64,000 nucleotides of DNA, from positions 77,771,201 through 77,835,200 of the forward strand of contig OZ038422.1 in NCBI GenBank assembly GCA_964036155.1. Reading direction: 5' to 3'. This DNA is from Diploscapter coronatus. Its lineage: Eukaryota; Nematoda; Chromadorea; Rhabditida; Rhabditidae. Below are positions 22,301 through 37,200 of the stretch, piece after piece; position 1 is the stretch's first letter; each line of letters begins with the position of its first letter. A program made the translations under genes and the position numbers. The notes under the pieces were generated by a model. That model saw nothing but the letters and a program-made list of their open reading frames with translations. It did not search any database and was not told the DNA's origin.

Positions 22301-25300
22301 CATATCATCGATAAAATCACTATTTCTGTTTACAACAACTTTTACGGTGCTTGGAACTGTCTGATGTAATTTTTTTTTTCAAAAAAGAATAGGGTAAACT
22401 TTTATCCTTGCACTATTTGACCATTTTTCGCAGAAATATTTTTAAAAATATATCATAAAGTTAATTAAAAAAAACGATTTTGGCATATTTTAATGGTTTT
22501 GCAGGATAAAGAGGAAAGGGTAAAGCACTACGATTTGTACCTGAGAGCGGAAGTGGAGAGAGACGATGAAAGGCAAACTGAACCATCGGGATTCATCAAG
22601 GGAATGCCAGCGCCCGATCTGCAAATGAAAAGAAAAGTTAACAATAAAAGCTAAAATTTCATTATAAAATACTTACGAAACGAAATGAGGTTCAAAATTG
22701 AAATACTATTTCAGCCTATGTAGTGTTACCCCCTTCTGGAAAATAGCAAGAAGAAGAAGAGGAAAAGTAGAGTTAAAACTACAAGAGGGTCTAGGGGTAA
22801 AAAGTACAAAAGGCCTATTATTTTTCATAGGACAAATAATATTTAAAAAAAAAAACCTACGTGAACTTCCAAGCCATTTCATCAGCCTTGTCACTCGGGT
22901 CATCGATTTCCCTCTGCTTCCGCGATATTATAGAACTCGTTCTTCGACGAGGACTACTCGAATCGCCAGAGTCGAAACTTGGACGCATCTGAAAAAGATG
23001 GAATTTGAGGAAAAGGATTTCGAGAATAGGGTAGTTACAAATCGAAGAAAAACATTGATTTTGAAGTGGATATTATTTTGTATTTCAAGAAGGAAAACGA
23101 TTTTCAAACCCACATTATTCTTCCTCTCGAATTTGGTGAACTCTCCCGAACTGCTGTTGTCAGAATCGTCGCGACGTCGGCGCTCTTCTTCAAGAGGTTC
23201 GACTGAAAGAAAATAGATAAATTTCGAGCTTTTGTTGTGATTTCGAATTTTCACTACTTCGTCACGTAACAATTTCGCCACTAAGCTTGGCTAGGCTTGC
23301 TAGAGTATCTTTTTCCTGTATTATTTCGCATTAGGTGGAGAAATGGTAAAAAAAATCCAAGTTGTAAATTTGTATTGATATAATTTTCTAATGAAAGAGT
23401 CAGCCCTTCGACTTTATCTTCGATGCTATCCATTTCATGAAACCTATTGAAACGCAAAGAATAATTTTGAAAAAAAAATGTACAAAAACTGACTTGTATT
23501 GGTGCTGACCGCTATGAGATAGAAAGTGAGGCTGATTTTGTCGTGCATCTCTGATCTGTTTCTGTCCCTGAGCACCACGCGGATCAGCTCCCTATCAGAG
23601 TTGTCCTCTGCGAAACTGTCGCAAACCAGCATGTATTCGTCCTCTCCACGCTCGCCTCGCTCTAGTTCGTCTACGTTCTAGAAGAAAAGAAATTTTAAAC
23701 TTATTTCGTAAATTTTTTGAATAAAAGTGAGCCTCATAACTTTTTTTTAAATAAATATTCAGAAAAATGAAATTTTTTGCAGTGTTTTTCATAAAAAGAA
23801 TCCTATAAATTTTCTTATAGATTATCACAAAATGTGAGGTAAAACAAAAAAAGATTCATACTCTCAACTTGACGACCCTCCACTTGTAAATGAGATTGTT
23901 CTTGAGGAAATGCTCCCAGATCATATTTGCCGATACGTTGTGTTGCAGTTCGAATTTCGTGTGTTCTAGAAGAAAAATTTTATCAAATATTCGTTAACTC
24001 GATTATTTTGAAAGAGCTAACTTTAACTAATATTTCCGAAAACGGATGTGCATATTTCAGTTTTGAATAATTTTGGACGAAAAGGATGTTATATGCTCTG
24101 ATCGATTTTCATGATGAATGTTTTCTAAAGAATGCTCCCCTCGTTTATCAATCGAGCGTTTAGAATGCTATTGCATCAAATAAATGGTTTGTTTGAAACC
24201 TACTTACCCTGATAAACACAATTTCTCGCATTAGGTGGGCGGCAACCGTAGTATTCGAGGAAATCGATGAGGAACGCGTGGGTGTTGTAACCCGAATTGA
24301 ATAGTACCTGAAATGTTTAAAAATTGTACTATAATCCAAAATTAGCATAAAACTCGATTTTACTGTTTTCTATAATGAAAAGCCTATTCAATTCTTGAAA
24401 AAATCTTCCAAAAATAAAAAAAAAAACGAGCTAACCTCATCCTTTCCAATAAGATATTTGCTGAGAATCCTGAGATGGAAATCATAGGTGAATGAATGGA
24501 TGTGACATTTGACTTTCAGCTCGTTCACGTATTCCTCCATGAACATCAAATCCGAGATGCTACTCTGAAAAACTCAATCAGTTGATAGTTCGGAAGTGTC
24601 CTCATATCATAATATTAAATGACAGTATAAAAGGTGAGCGAGAGAGCATTTCCCTATCCTCTCCTAGTCCTACATACTATTTGATAAATTTTCGACAGGA
24701 TAAGCTTTTCGAATAGCACATTATTTTAAAGAAGGTTTAAAAGACTTTCCCACCTCTTTCCGAATTCTGCCTTCGAACTCGTCGCCCGTCCAAATGTAGA
24801 ATTCGCTCATGAAGTACGGCTCGGAAAACGAGAGAACCATCAAGATTATTCCAGCTGAAAATTCACTTTTTCTGAAAAAATCATAGAATATTGCTAGGAA
24901 AGGAAATATCATCAGAAAACTTTAAAAATCTCAGTTATCATAAAATTTGATATTTTACCCTGAACGGCAGCAGCAAGAAGGACTTTTGGTGGATTGGTGC
25001 ATGCCTGAGAGAAGTCCAGTCCGTACAGATGCTGCTCTTCGGAGCTGAAAATCGATATTTTCGAAAACTAAAAAAGGAAATCTCACTTTTTGCACAATTC
25101 AGTGACTTCGACGAATTCCAAATCGAGTGTTTTCATGTATCGGACGTAGTCCTGCATTAGCATATAGAGGATTTTGATCTGAAAAATATTGAAAATAAAA
25201 AAGGGCTATCAAACTGAATTTTTCAGGTCGTGGAAAACAAATTTACCATGCAAGGATCATCCCCGCTTCTGTATCTTGTTGATGGTTTGATGTGTTGAGC

Positions 25301-28230
25301 AGACGCTATTCTGAAAAGTTTTGCATTTAGAAAAATCCGTAACTCAAGAACATTCTCTACAAACCCGAGTGTATTGGTCCTTGCTCTAGTTCCAGAATTG
25401 GTATTTTGCACGGGCGATTGCGGAGTTACATTTGCAGTGACGGCACTTTGCGGAGTGCTAGCTTTTCTTCTCGTCTGTATTGCCACATCCGACATGCTTC
25501 CTGCAGCAATTCATAAGTGGGTTTAATTTATTCTAATTTTAACCGTAAGTTTATTAAAAGGCTGCGAATCTTTTCCTCCACAAGTTAGTACCTTTCTTCC
25601 AAAAATTTAAACTGAATACTTCCCTCCAAACTCTATTTCTCTTTTCTTCTCGCTATAATGGGAGGAAGGTACTCGTTAAAAAAATATATTTTTGCATTTT
25701 TAAAGAAACGTTCATTTTTTCAATTAGGGGAAAATAGTAAATGATGAAAATTACCTGTGTGTGCCAAAGCTGTGGTCGAAACCGACTTGTTCGAAAACAT
25801 GTCGTGGACTTTGCCGCGAACCTGAATATTTTAGGTAATGAAAGACTTTTCAGATAACTAGTCTTTCCCCTCTAATCATTGATCTTCCTTCGAATAAAAT
25901 CTAATTTCGAAAAAGAGATAAGAACTGAGAATTGAAATGTAACGCATTACAAATAGTCAACAAGAATGATAAAAAGAGAATTACAAATCCCAACCTCAGC
26001 TATTTTCCTTCTCCAACTAGGGAACAGTAGAACTGGAGTGTGAACGAAATGCATCAGACGGCAATTTCTAAGCAGGTTAGTAAGATCTTCTTCCTGAAAA
26101 TATAATTTTCAATTTCTTTAAGAATTAATCTATTTTTTCATTCAGCAAACTATCCTGCCTGAAGCTTCGTGGAATTTCAAGAATAGCTTCTAGGGAAACT
26201 GGGTAAATTTCTCGAAAATCCAACTTACCCTCATTTTGAAGCATTTGCTGAGGAACGAGTTCTGGATGTTCTTGCCAGTTCTGTAGTGATTTAATCGTTT
26301 CGCAAGGCCAGCCCTAGAAATGAAAAAATGGCATTATTTTAGAAAATAACGATCTTACCGAATCGATTTGAGTCGTTCCAATTGAGAAGTTATCAGACAA
26401 GTCGATTCGTTGATGCGGAAATGGCCTGGAAATGGATGATTTTTTCAAAAAAGCATAAGATTCTTACATTTATCCTGATAAATCCTGAATAGAACTTGTG
26501 CGTATTCGGGTGGCAGTTTTTCGAAGTGGGGCATCTGAAAGAAAAATTAAGATTTTTTGAAAAGAAGATAGACAAATTAAAGTACCTCGGGCGGGATATC
26601 AGATGGATAATCTCTATCGATAAGTTCATCGGGATTTCGCCAAACCAGAGCCAAATATGGGTTGATGCAGGGATACAGGTCCGTCTGAAATAGGGAATAA
26701 TTAGAAATAATACTTTTCGCAAAATGAAGTTATATCAAAATCTTACTCATATTAAGTTTGTCAAAACTTTTGAAGTTTACCTTATTTAGTGGAATTCTAG
26801 ATCCACAAAAATCTTGTCTTATAAGAGCGAAATTTTTTGATACTGAATGATCATTTTTCGAAAATATTTTTCATCGAGTTAGAAATCTTGGAGATCGAAA
26901 ATAGTAGGGGAAGAATGATTTAGGCCGACTTCCATTTTCGGGTGTTATTTCTCGTTTTATAATATACAAGAAATAACAATAATACTAATGCGCCGCTTTT
27001 CATCTCCAATATTAAGAACAAAGTAATTGAATTTCCTGCAACTTACCCCGTACGGTGACAAATTGGTGATGCCGACTTTGTGAAGGCCGATTTCTCGCAG
27101 CAAGCGTGCTCGAGCATTGTGCCAGTGGACAGTTCTGAAGATTTTTTTTTAATAAGCTTAAAATTTCTTTTGTCTAGAAAATTTCTGCACGCTAACACTT
27201 CTTCATTGATTTGCTTCTCTTAAAAATGAATATATTCAAAATTTCTAGTCAGCGATGATAGTGGATAAGAATTCGAAGAAGATCCCTCTTCAAATTCACC
27301 CATTCCTTACAACAAAAGTTTCAAATGTTGAAATGAAATGAAGAACAAAAACAACGATTCTTACTTTGTAACAATTTCCCTTATGGAGGTCGAAATTGTT
27401 GGATGGTAGTTGTAGAAGTAGAGGGTGAACTTCGAGCCCCTGGCTACTCCGTACAGAAGACGTTGTCGGGGAATGAACGAGAAGTCCAGCCGAGGGATGA
27501 ATAGGACTGCAAAATAAAGCAAAATCTCCTAATTTACCCAAAATATGGCCCTTGTCGAAAATGACAGAGCCGACATTTTTGATTAGGAGAAATAGCAATA
27601 GAAAACTTTTGCCTACCCGCATTTTTCTCTGCGAACTCCTTGAGAGTTTCAGGAATTTCTCCAACCGGCTCAAAGCCATATCGCTTCGTTTCAATCGAGA
27701 CATCGGCAACCAAGCCGACGAACACGAAACAGGGATGGGAATTCTCAATTGCATCCAGGTCCACGGGAATGTCGCTCTGGAAATGACTTTCTCTTGCAAT
27801 ACAATATTTTTCATGAGAATACCCTCCTAGCTTATCATTTTCAATGAAGGAATTCGTCATGATTTGGATTCTTGAAATATATTCTTTTTCAATGATGAAA
27901 GAAGATTCAGACCTTTGAAATTTTTAGTTTTTTTTTTTATGATTCAACACTTGTCATTTCGCAATCAAAATATAAAATGCAACAATTTCTTCAAAATACA
28001 ATTTTGAAACATAGAAAATTTACCGAAACATTTTGTTGAATTTGCTGCGCCACCGACTCGTATTTGCCATCGACGTTCTCGTGGAATTCGTGGCTTCGGT
28101 CCAAATTCGACTGAAAATCGATTGTTCTTTATCTTATTCGAATTTTCAATAATCCAACCCATTCGTAGAGAACAATCGATTCCTGGCTTTCGGCCTGTCG
28201 GCGAATTTGATCTCGGACCACGCTTAGAGC
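19386..28230 (-). other. SZT2: SZT2 exons 61-92 (coordinates)
   Basis: Coding exons: 28230-28159, 28110-28024, 27776-27617, 27506-27365, 27134-27047, 26684-26586, 26534-26468, 26425-26359, 26313-26229, 26093-25995, 25821-25755, 25500-25365, 25310-25247, 25178-25087, 25044-24959, 24854-24754, 24564-24436, 24307-24208, 23965-23862, 23677-23494, 23202-23114, 22988-22861, 22618-22541, 21981-21860, 21761-21627, 21541-21471, 20937-20842, 20796-20720, 20584-20471, 20228-20117, 19951-19818, 19482-19386. Exons 81-85 encode Ser/Arg-rich, poorly conserved sequence and are the least sure of this group. Confidence 0.78.
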
Positions 28231-31200
28231 CTGAAAATTTAATTCTTAAGGGATATTTCTAAGGAATTTTTTAAAAATTAATTCTTTCAAAAATTCGCAT
28301 GCATTCTCCTTTTTCAGTAAATTTTCGAACTAATGATGCAATGATCAGAGAGTGCCATCATAACTTTCCTTGTTATTCGAATAGAATTCGAATATTTTCG
28401 AAACGCTCTATCAAATAGCCACAAACAGACTAGAAAAAGTACATTTTTGCCACAGCGAATTGCAAACAAACACTCTATTGGCTAGAGAAAGATTAGTTTG
28501 AAGAGAGCATAGAGAAAACAATTCAACAAACTGAATCTGAAAAGATAAAAATACGCTTTCCCTAGGAAATTGATAAAATGGGCGGAGTTTAAATTGTGCC
28601 AACGAGTCGAAGATTATAAAATCGCTGGTATCTTTAGTAAGCAATATTCAAGATAGTTTTGATCTTCATTTTGTATTTTGATTTTATTTTCTCCTACATT
28701 TTATTAACTTTTAGAAATCTAAAAATGGTGTCCTACAAGCTATACTACTTCCCAATTCGAGGACCCGCAGAAGTCGCTAGGCAGGTAAAAATATAGATTT
28801 CGAAAACTTGATTATTTTATATCCTTAGCTCTTTGCCCTGTCAAAAACTCCCTACGAGGATATTCGAATTACGATGGAGGAATGGCCCAAACACAAAGCA
28901 GGTAAACCAACTTTGATACCATTACTTTCTCAGAATAAAACCAGGAAATATTGTAGGAAAAGGTTTGAGAAGCAATTTTTCATACTTTTTCATTTTAAAG
29001 AGGAAAAACTTCTAGATATGCCCTTCGAAAAGATGCCAGTACTCGCAATAGATGGGTACATGCTGCCCGAATCTTTCGCTATCAACCGATATTTGGCTCG
29101 AAAATTCGGTAAAACTTTGAAAATCTAGCCTTTTTCAAGAATTTCTAGGATACGCTGGGAAAACTTCATTGGAAGAAGCTACGGTGGACGCTTTAGCTGA
29201 TCAAATGAAGGACTACAATACTGAAGCAAGACCCTATTTTACTGCTCTCTACCTCAAGAAGCCCGAGGAAGAAATTGTAAATTATCATTTTTACTTTCAT
29301 GAAACGTTAAAAAATCAGCCACTTCTAACATAACATTGCGATACGAGGGTATAGGTGAAATAAGGAGGGGAGAATTGGTCATGATATTTATTTCTAATGC
29401 CATTTTCTATGTGTTTGTCTCATGATGTTCGGCTTAAATATTTTAGGAGAAAATCAAAACGGAAACCTACATGCCGGCCGCTAATAAAATGTTTGGGTTT
29501 CTCGAGAAATACTTGAAAAAAAGCAAATCTGGTAGGATTTTTTCTTTTGAAAAAGAAAGAAAACTCCAAATTTTCAGGATTTTTCGCCGATTCTGGATTG
29601 ACCTGGATCGATCTTTTTGTGGCTGATCACTTCACGACTTTACTCGGATGGGATTCTCACATTTTGGATGATCATAAGGAGGTCATTTTTCACCAGAATG
29701 TCAAATAAATTAAATTTTAGTTGGCTGAACTCCGTAACAAGGTGATTTCAATTCCGGAAATCAAGGAATGGATTGAAAAGAGACCAGAAACTTTTGTATA
29801 AAATTTTGTCAGATTCTAGCTAGTCTTTTTCTTTCAAAACAGCGAAATACTTGAGACCTTCTTTTTTCAGTTTATAATTATGGAAAACGTAATAAACATT
29901 TGGAAAATTATAACAATTTAAAATATACAAACCTTCTTGATGGTCTGCTTACAATCGAACGTCCATGTCTGTTTGTAGACAGAAGTACAGTCGGGCACGA
30001 GATCCACCAGAAAGGGAAACCAGTCTTGTGAAATGACCGAGAAACGTGGGGAGATGAAGTCTGGTTGACGAGGCTGGCTGAAATATCTAAGGTAATTACA
30101 ATCATAAAAATTGAATAAAGATGCCTCAAGTGAAGTTAAAGATAAATGAATTTTTGAAATATCAGCTAAACTTCTCTAATAATGACATTCAAGTAAAGAA
30201 AGGGAAGTTGGATAAATACGTTTTTTTTTTAAACACGATAGCAAGTGATTTTCTTCAGCTACAATCGAAACTTCTCTAATGGTACTATTCAAATAAAAAT
30301 TTAAAAAAGTTACTAAAACTCACGGCAAAACGTATTCATCCGAATTAGTAACTCTCATCGATTTGTCCATTTCTGACGCATTCGAGCCTCTCCTTGGTTG
30401 ATAATCGAAGGGGAACTAAAAATTTCATTTTCAGAAAAAGTGATAATTTCTGAATTTTGAAAAAAAAAAACTGAAAGGTTTTCTAATCGCCTCTGAACCA
30501 TCATACATTATTCCTTCAAATATCAATTTTACAAAATTGCAATCATTACATGGTCGAGATAATTTATTTTTAAAAATGCAGAAAGTTTTCGACAGCGTAG
30601 TATTTTAACAAAATGTCACTTAGTCCTTTTATAAATTAAAAATCAGTACCTTAGTTTTCGTGTTTCCAGAAATATCAAACGGAGTGTCGTGCTGCTGTTG
30701 CATGTGGGCGAGGTTGTTAACGGCTTCGAGCGATTCCCTTTTTCTCAGCTGCGTTCGTTTCTGATCTGATGCCGAAGCAGTCGCTGACGGAGCATTCCGA
30801 ACTGACGAAATCGATTGGGGTGTTTCTGAAAATTCAATATCATTTATAAAAATTGCGGACAAATATCTTGAAATTTTTGAAACCCAACTAATGCATCGCT
30901 ACTATCACCACCACTATACAGATATATTATGACTTCGATTTATAAAGTTCTTGAAACGTATTTTATTGGAATAATTTCCAAAATTCCTGTTTTAAGAATG
31001 CCAAATTATTTGTATATATCCGCAAAGATAGCCTACTTTGCTGCGACATATCATGCATTGCTGGAGACATGGGTGGGTTGCTGAAATTGCCTGCCCCCGA
31101 GCCAATTGCAGAGTGGCTGCTGTTGTTCATCTCCACGATCTGACCATTCAGCACGCCGTATTCTGTCACCACGTCGCAAAGAGCCTGCCAAATGTTAAAC

Positions 31201-34200
31201 TTTTTTTATGGAAAATAAAATTTCCAATATTTTTGCACCAAATAATGCTAGAAAGGAAACTGTAAAAGCCGGAAGTCCATAAGTTACAAAACGAAGATTT
31301 TCATAAAATTAACACTAAAATTTTCTAGAAAGAACGTTTTTTTTGAAAAAAAACAAGACAAGACACTTCTGCAAATGAAAAAATAGTCCAACCATTTTAA
31401 CGACTCCCTCCAAACTCTGCTGCACATCGACCAAGTCGACGTCTCCCGCCTGCCAAACGATCGCTTGAGCGTAAGCGGCTACGTCTGAAAACAAGTCTTA
31501 TTAATTTCTGGAAAATTAAAGAAAAATCCTACTTTCCCTAACACCACAGCTATCATAGCACTGCGCACGAGTCAACTCTCGGTACAGTTGAATTCGGGCA
31601 CTAAAAGAAACCATTTTATATGTGTTTCGAATAATAATTATTTTCGACTACTAAAGTCGAAACTGATATCAAGTATTGAACGAGATCGCTATTTCAACTC
31701 AATAATTTCGTACGTTTCACAATTTTCCAATACTTAATCATTTCAAAATACTGCAATTGTATTTTCGTTTGTTGTGCTTTCAAGCAAGCAAATCGAATCT
31801 TACTTCGAACAATTGAGCTGTGGCGCTAACAACTGACTGCTGCTTTCATTCAGTCTCCCATCAGGCAAACTCTCCGGGATTTCGCCCTTCGCGTTCACAA
31901 TTCGGAATTCGATGCAGCAAATTCCTGACAAATTCAAATTTTACAGGGGTATTTGAGGATTTTTTTGTTTCTTTAAATCTCTACCAGTAGCAGTGCTTCC
32001 CGGTCTGCTGGTCTTCAAGTGTAGGAAGAAAGCGGGCGCGTAACTCGACGGCATTTCGCCTTCTACCTAAAAATTTCACATATGTTCCAGGTTGGATTAC
32101 ATAAATTGATAAAAAAAAATGATCATTTCTAATGTCAGAAGCAATTATATTACGAGTCAAAAACTGATCATTTGAACAATGAAAAATACGAAGATTTTCA
32201 ATGAGGGGCTAATTTCAGGTTGATAATAATGAATACTGGCAAAATGAAAGAAAAATTGACACTTAAAATAGGTCAGATAGGTAGACCGTCTCGATGCGGC
32301 TGTAAAATGTCGAGAAATTATGTTTACCCCCGTTGGCATATTTAAACCTTTTGACCTATTTTAAGAGCCAATAAATTATTTGAAAAAAACGTCTAACCTT
32401 AAAAGGCATGAAAGTCCTCCTGCCAGGGAGTGAGTGACTGCTTCCACTCTCGATGCACTCGGCGCGAGTAACCGCGCCGCCACTCGACTCCTTGCTGCCG
32501 CTCTTCGACTCGTGTTGCGCGATTTCCCCAACATCGTCCTGACAATTCTAGTCTTTATCTCAAAATGAAAAAAAATAGGTAAAAGATCGCTTTTCTTGAA
32601 GATTTTTTCGTACTTCATAAGAGAAAATACTTGGTTTGTTATTTTATTTTAGACAAATCAGAAACCTTGAATTTAGCGAGACTGAGAACGGCCTGCAGAT
32701 GCTGTTGTGAATAGTATAGAACTGCCGACAAGTAATTGGCCATTTTGTTCGGAATCGAAATGAACAGATTCAGAGCCGGAAGTTTGGGGTCTTTTTGGAT
32801 GAACTGAAAAGGGAATGTGTTTCATAGAAAGCAATAAACTTTCCAAAATTTAGGAAAATTACATGTCGCGACTACCGAATTGCAACTCAACAACTTTGAG
32901 GACAATAATGTATTTTTTCATAGTTATCAAGATTTAAAATACTACATGTGTTACAATTATCAAATTATTCAGCCGAAACTTGAAAGGCTATTCAAGTCTC
33001 CCTGAAACCTACCTGAACGTCCTCGGCGCTCAGCCGAGTTTGACTGTTCTTGATGAAAACATTAATCAACTGAGCTAAAGTCGCATCGTCTAGGCGACGA
33101 TTGATCGTGTCTCTGAAATGAAAATAAGTAAACTATTCGCAATTCAAATGAGTAGAAAAATGAACAAAAATCTAAGAATTGAATGAAAAATAAACAAAAA
33201 ATCTGTAAATTCGTGAAATTTCATTAAAAATGAGGTAAAAAGTCAAATCAAACTAATTTGGAAGATCAATTTACCTGATACTATTCAAGAAGGCCGTTTT
33301 TGGTGGTTCGAGAGAGCAAACAGTGACAAGGATTTCCGTCCTGAATCTGCCACTGACCTCCCAGATCTGTCTCTTCCTCATTTTTCCTCTACTCGAATCC
33401 GCAGTCTGTTTTCCCCCGTTCAGAGCGTCGCTGTACGTGTCCAAGTTCATGTGCAGCCGCATGTAGATCACGTTGTGGCGGTGAGGGTCTGAAAAAATAT
33501 TTCATTTGAAAGAAAATAAATCTCGATAGATTTCGAATAGTTTTAACAAATTTGTCCGAAACAATTGTTACTGGTAAGATAACTATGTAAAATGTCAAAG
33601 AAAAACATCGATAGAGTACTTTCTCAAGGATTGTAGAAACCCTAAACGTTGGCCTCAAAACGATTAGATAAACTGAACAAAAATCGTATTCTGCTAAATA
33701 GAAATCATAACATAACTATTAGTAAAAGTTCGTCTAAAGCTTTCGACTAACCTTCAACATCTCTGAGCACATAGGTGTGGACTCTATTCTTGATGATGAA
33801 TCTCTGAAGGTACTGACAGAGAATGGCCGAAGCTTGCTGGGTGGGCTGCAGGCCGCGAGTGCGGAGGCGAGAATGAATGTGGAACCAGAGGGCTTCTTGC
33901 AGAGGACACGCAAAATAGCCGGGCGGGTAGAAGAAACGAGCTGAGGGCAAAATCCAGTCGAGGGGTTTCGACCTAAAAGTAAAATAACAATAATTTAGAA
34001 AGCGTTTACTTCTTGTCAAGTTATTGAATTTCTGAAGGAGAAATAAGGCAGATAAAAGATAAAGTCATCGATTTTCTGAGAAATTATATTTGGTGAAAAA
34101 AAATTTATAAATGAAATACAAAGGAATAACCTCGGAGCAGAATTATCTACCGCATTTTCAATCAACTCTAAACCTTCCTCGTTTTCGATTACATCAGCCA

Positions 34201-37200
34201 GGTAGTCATCATCTGAAAGCAAATGAATTATTTCTACGAAAATGTTTCAAATAAATCGTAAACTTGACACAACAAACGAATTTCAATGCTTGTGAAAGAA
34301 TCGAACAAATAAAACTAACAAAAATAATTCCTACCGTTCCTATAGTAGAAGTCCTCATCGTCTTCATCAGTAAGGTAGCTGTTGATCCTTCTGCTCAGGT
34401 TTTTTTTCTTCCTCGAATCTCGCGGAATCACTAAATCTTCCGCACGCTTTTTGTGGTACATTCGACTCAGAAGGAGCACCTGAAAAATGCGCATTAAAAA
34501 ACAAAAACTTCCATATTTTGATAACTCGGAGAAAAGTTATAGATCTCAATTTTGTCTTCTCAAAAAATCCTGTTGTTTCAAAGCAAAGTAATGTTGATAA
34601 AAATATGTTTTAGCAGAGTCAAGTCGAAGGTTGTATCGAAAAAGTGCTGAATAAGTGGTTTTAAGAAAATCAAATTTGTACCTGATCAACCCGATACGCT
34701 CTTTGTCTCACAATTCTGCTCAGCAAATTTGGCAAGCGATCATGGATGTAATTTTCGTATCTGAAAGTTGATTATTTTTGCCAAAATTCGAAGAGAAATT
34801 CCACCTCTGACAAAAGTAGATATCAGCACAGTTGTTTTCGATGACCAGAAACAGCCAGAAGTCGTTCTTTCGATCGCCCAGACTTTTAAATTCCGCCCAT
34901 TTTGAGGCAACCTCTGAAGATTTTGCCTTCAGAAACAAAATTCAACACATTTCATTTACCACTCATTTTCTGATCCTTTGCTGCTTTCTTTTCTTCGGCA
35001 GTGTTAAAATGTTGATTTTTCAAAATTGCCTTCGCCTTTTGAAATTCTCGCTTCTTTGCACTCGACTCGAATTTCGACAATTTTTCACCGTTTTCAACCT
35101 GAAACTCCCTAATTTGATCGGATTTATTGATTTTTTTTGTCTATAATGAGATCTTAGATAATGGAGCAGTATTTCAGCAGAACACGTGACAAATATCATG
35201 AAAATTCAAAACCTACCCCAATGCAGTAGAAGGTGTTCTGATTGAGCTTGCGCATTTTCCCATAGTCGATTACTGTTCCATCGAAACTGTTCTGAATTGG
35301 TTTCACTTTTCCTTCAAGTCCTGAGCTTGGTAGAACGATATTGGTGCAATCTCACAGTAATTTTGAAGGGAAAGATCCATGTGAAAGAAACAAAATTGCC
35401 CATTTTTAAAATGTTGGATTTTTTAAAATAATTTTCGAAAAAGCTTACCAAGAAACTAGCAAATAGTCGTCTGCCTCTGACGCACTGCAACTGCTCGATT
35501 TGACGTCTCTCGATCGAAATGCCTTTGCCTAACATTGAATCCTGAACGTACTCATATTTTTCTCAAGTAAGTTTCAATCTTTGAATAAAATAAAGTGCAT
35601 CAAATTGAAAGATTTTAATTGACTACCTAATGGATAGAAATTACATAAAATTACTAGATTTTTCTGTTTCAAGTAATCTTCAAGTTGAAAGTGGCAAGTT
35701 CAAACTTGCTAAATTAGGTTAAAATTAGTAAATTATAGAAGAAATCAATAAAATATTTTTAGAAGACTCACATCATTGCAAATTTGCTTGAGAGTTTGAA
35801 GACAGTTTTCCACAATGGCATTGTCGATTGTCTCAAGTCGCGAATTACGCAACAGCAGCTCCAATTCGAAAGCTCGAGCAAGTTTCCGGATGAACGTGTC
35901 CAGCAGGGATTTGGTCTGGAATTTTGAAAAATCGATTTCCCTCTCAAAAATTTACAACATTTACGAAAATACCGTAGCTTTAAAAATAGGATTTTTCTTT
36001 GCACATTATTTGAAAACTAGAAAATTGGCAAATTTTAATTTCTGTGAAAAATTAGATAAAATCACCCACCGATAGTGCAAGTTCAGCAACTTGGGATTTT
36101 TCTTCTCCAATTTCCTCCCTTCTGTCGAACAATCCGTTCGTCTTTTCCAGAGTATGCACCGTCAGAAACAGATCGATTTTTGAATTTTCAAGATCTGAAA
36201 TTATTTGTTTCTAAAAAGATTCTATTTTTAATGCTACCGTTCAAATTTCCTCCTGAATTCTTGATGTCTGAATATTTGACTGGGACTGATTTCGTCGTGA
36301 CGAAATCGGAATTCACCAAGCAGGCGAACGACATCAAAAATGGCGATTGGCGAAATTCCTTCTTCTGAAAAATAAACACTAAAGCTTTCATTTTAAAAAA
36401 TTACCAAACCTGATTCTTCCAAGCCACTCCTTCGTGACACTTGTCTGCATTTATTCTGGCGAAAACCGAATTTTTCGTTTCGCCCGACAGTTCCTGGAGT
36501 CGGTTGATATCTGAAAAATCCAATTTGAAAGAAACAAATCAGAAAACTCAACAAACCGAAATTTTTATCGTCGTTTTTGTCCAGGAGAAACGGGAACGAC
36601 TTTACCAAATGGGTAGAGGAATCGTTGCTGAAAAATTGAGAGAATTCTTTTAAAAAAAAATAGGCTTCTTACCATTTCCAAGACGAGAAGTAGAGCGAAT
36701 CGTCGAATGGGGTTCTAGAAAAATGCCACTCGCAGATCCTGTAGAGTATTTTTGATAGATCAACAGAACTTTGATCGATCTGAAATTCAAAATATTTTCG
36801 AAAAATAACAAGCGACTGCATGACGTTATGATACTCTTCTTTTTTAGCCCAAAATTAGCATAATACCATTTTGCTGCTGGTTTGACGAGAAATTAAGGTT
36901 ACCTGACTGATTTTTTTCAACTTATCGTCGATTCTGAATACTGGAATCTCTAGGCTGATCAATTTTTGACGAATCGAGTCGAAATCTTTCTTTCGGACCT
37001 CGATGCCTGAAGATTCATTTATTTAAAAAAAAAAATCCTAATTTCAATGCTTCATGATAAAGTATAAAATATGGTCTTTTATGATGGAAATACGATGACA
37101 GAACAACCTAGCGAGAGCAGAATGATGAGGGAAGTCATTTCGATGTGCTTCTGGAGTCCATTTTCGAATCTCGTCCTCAAATCATTCGATGTCAATTCCG

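Noticed and set aside
23400..23445. Possible extra SZT2 exon reading FHEMDSIEDKVEGL on the minus strand
   Set aside because: Its phase does not fit exons 80 and 81, which join directly in phase.
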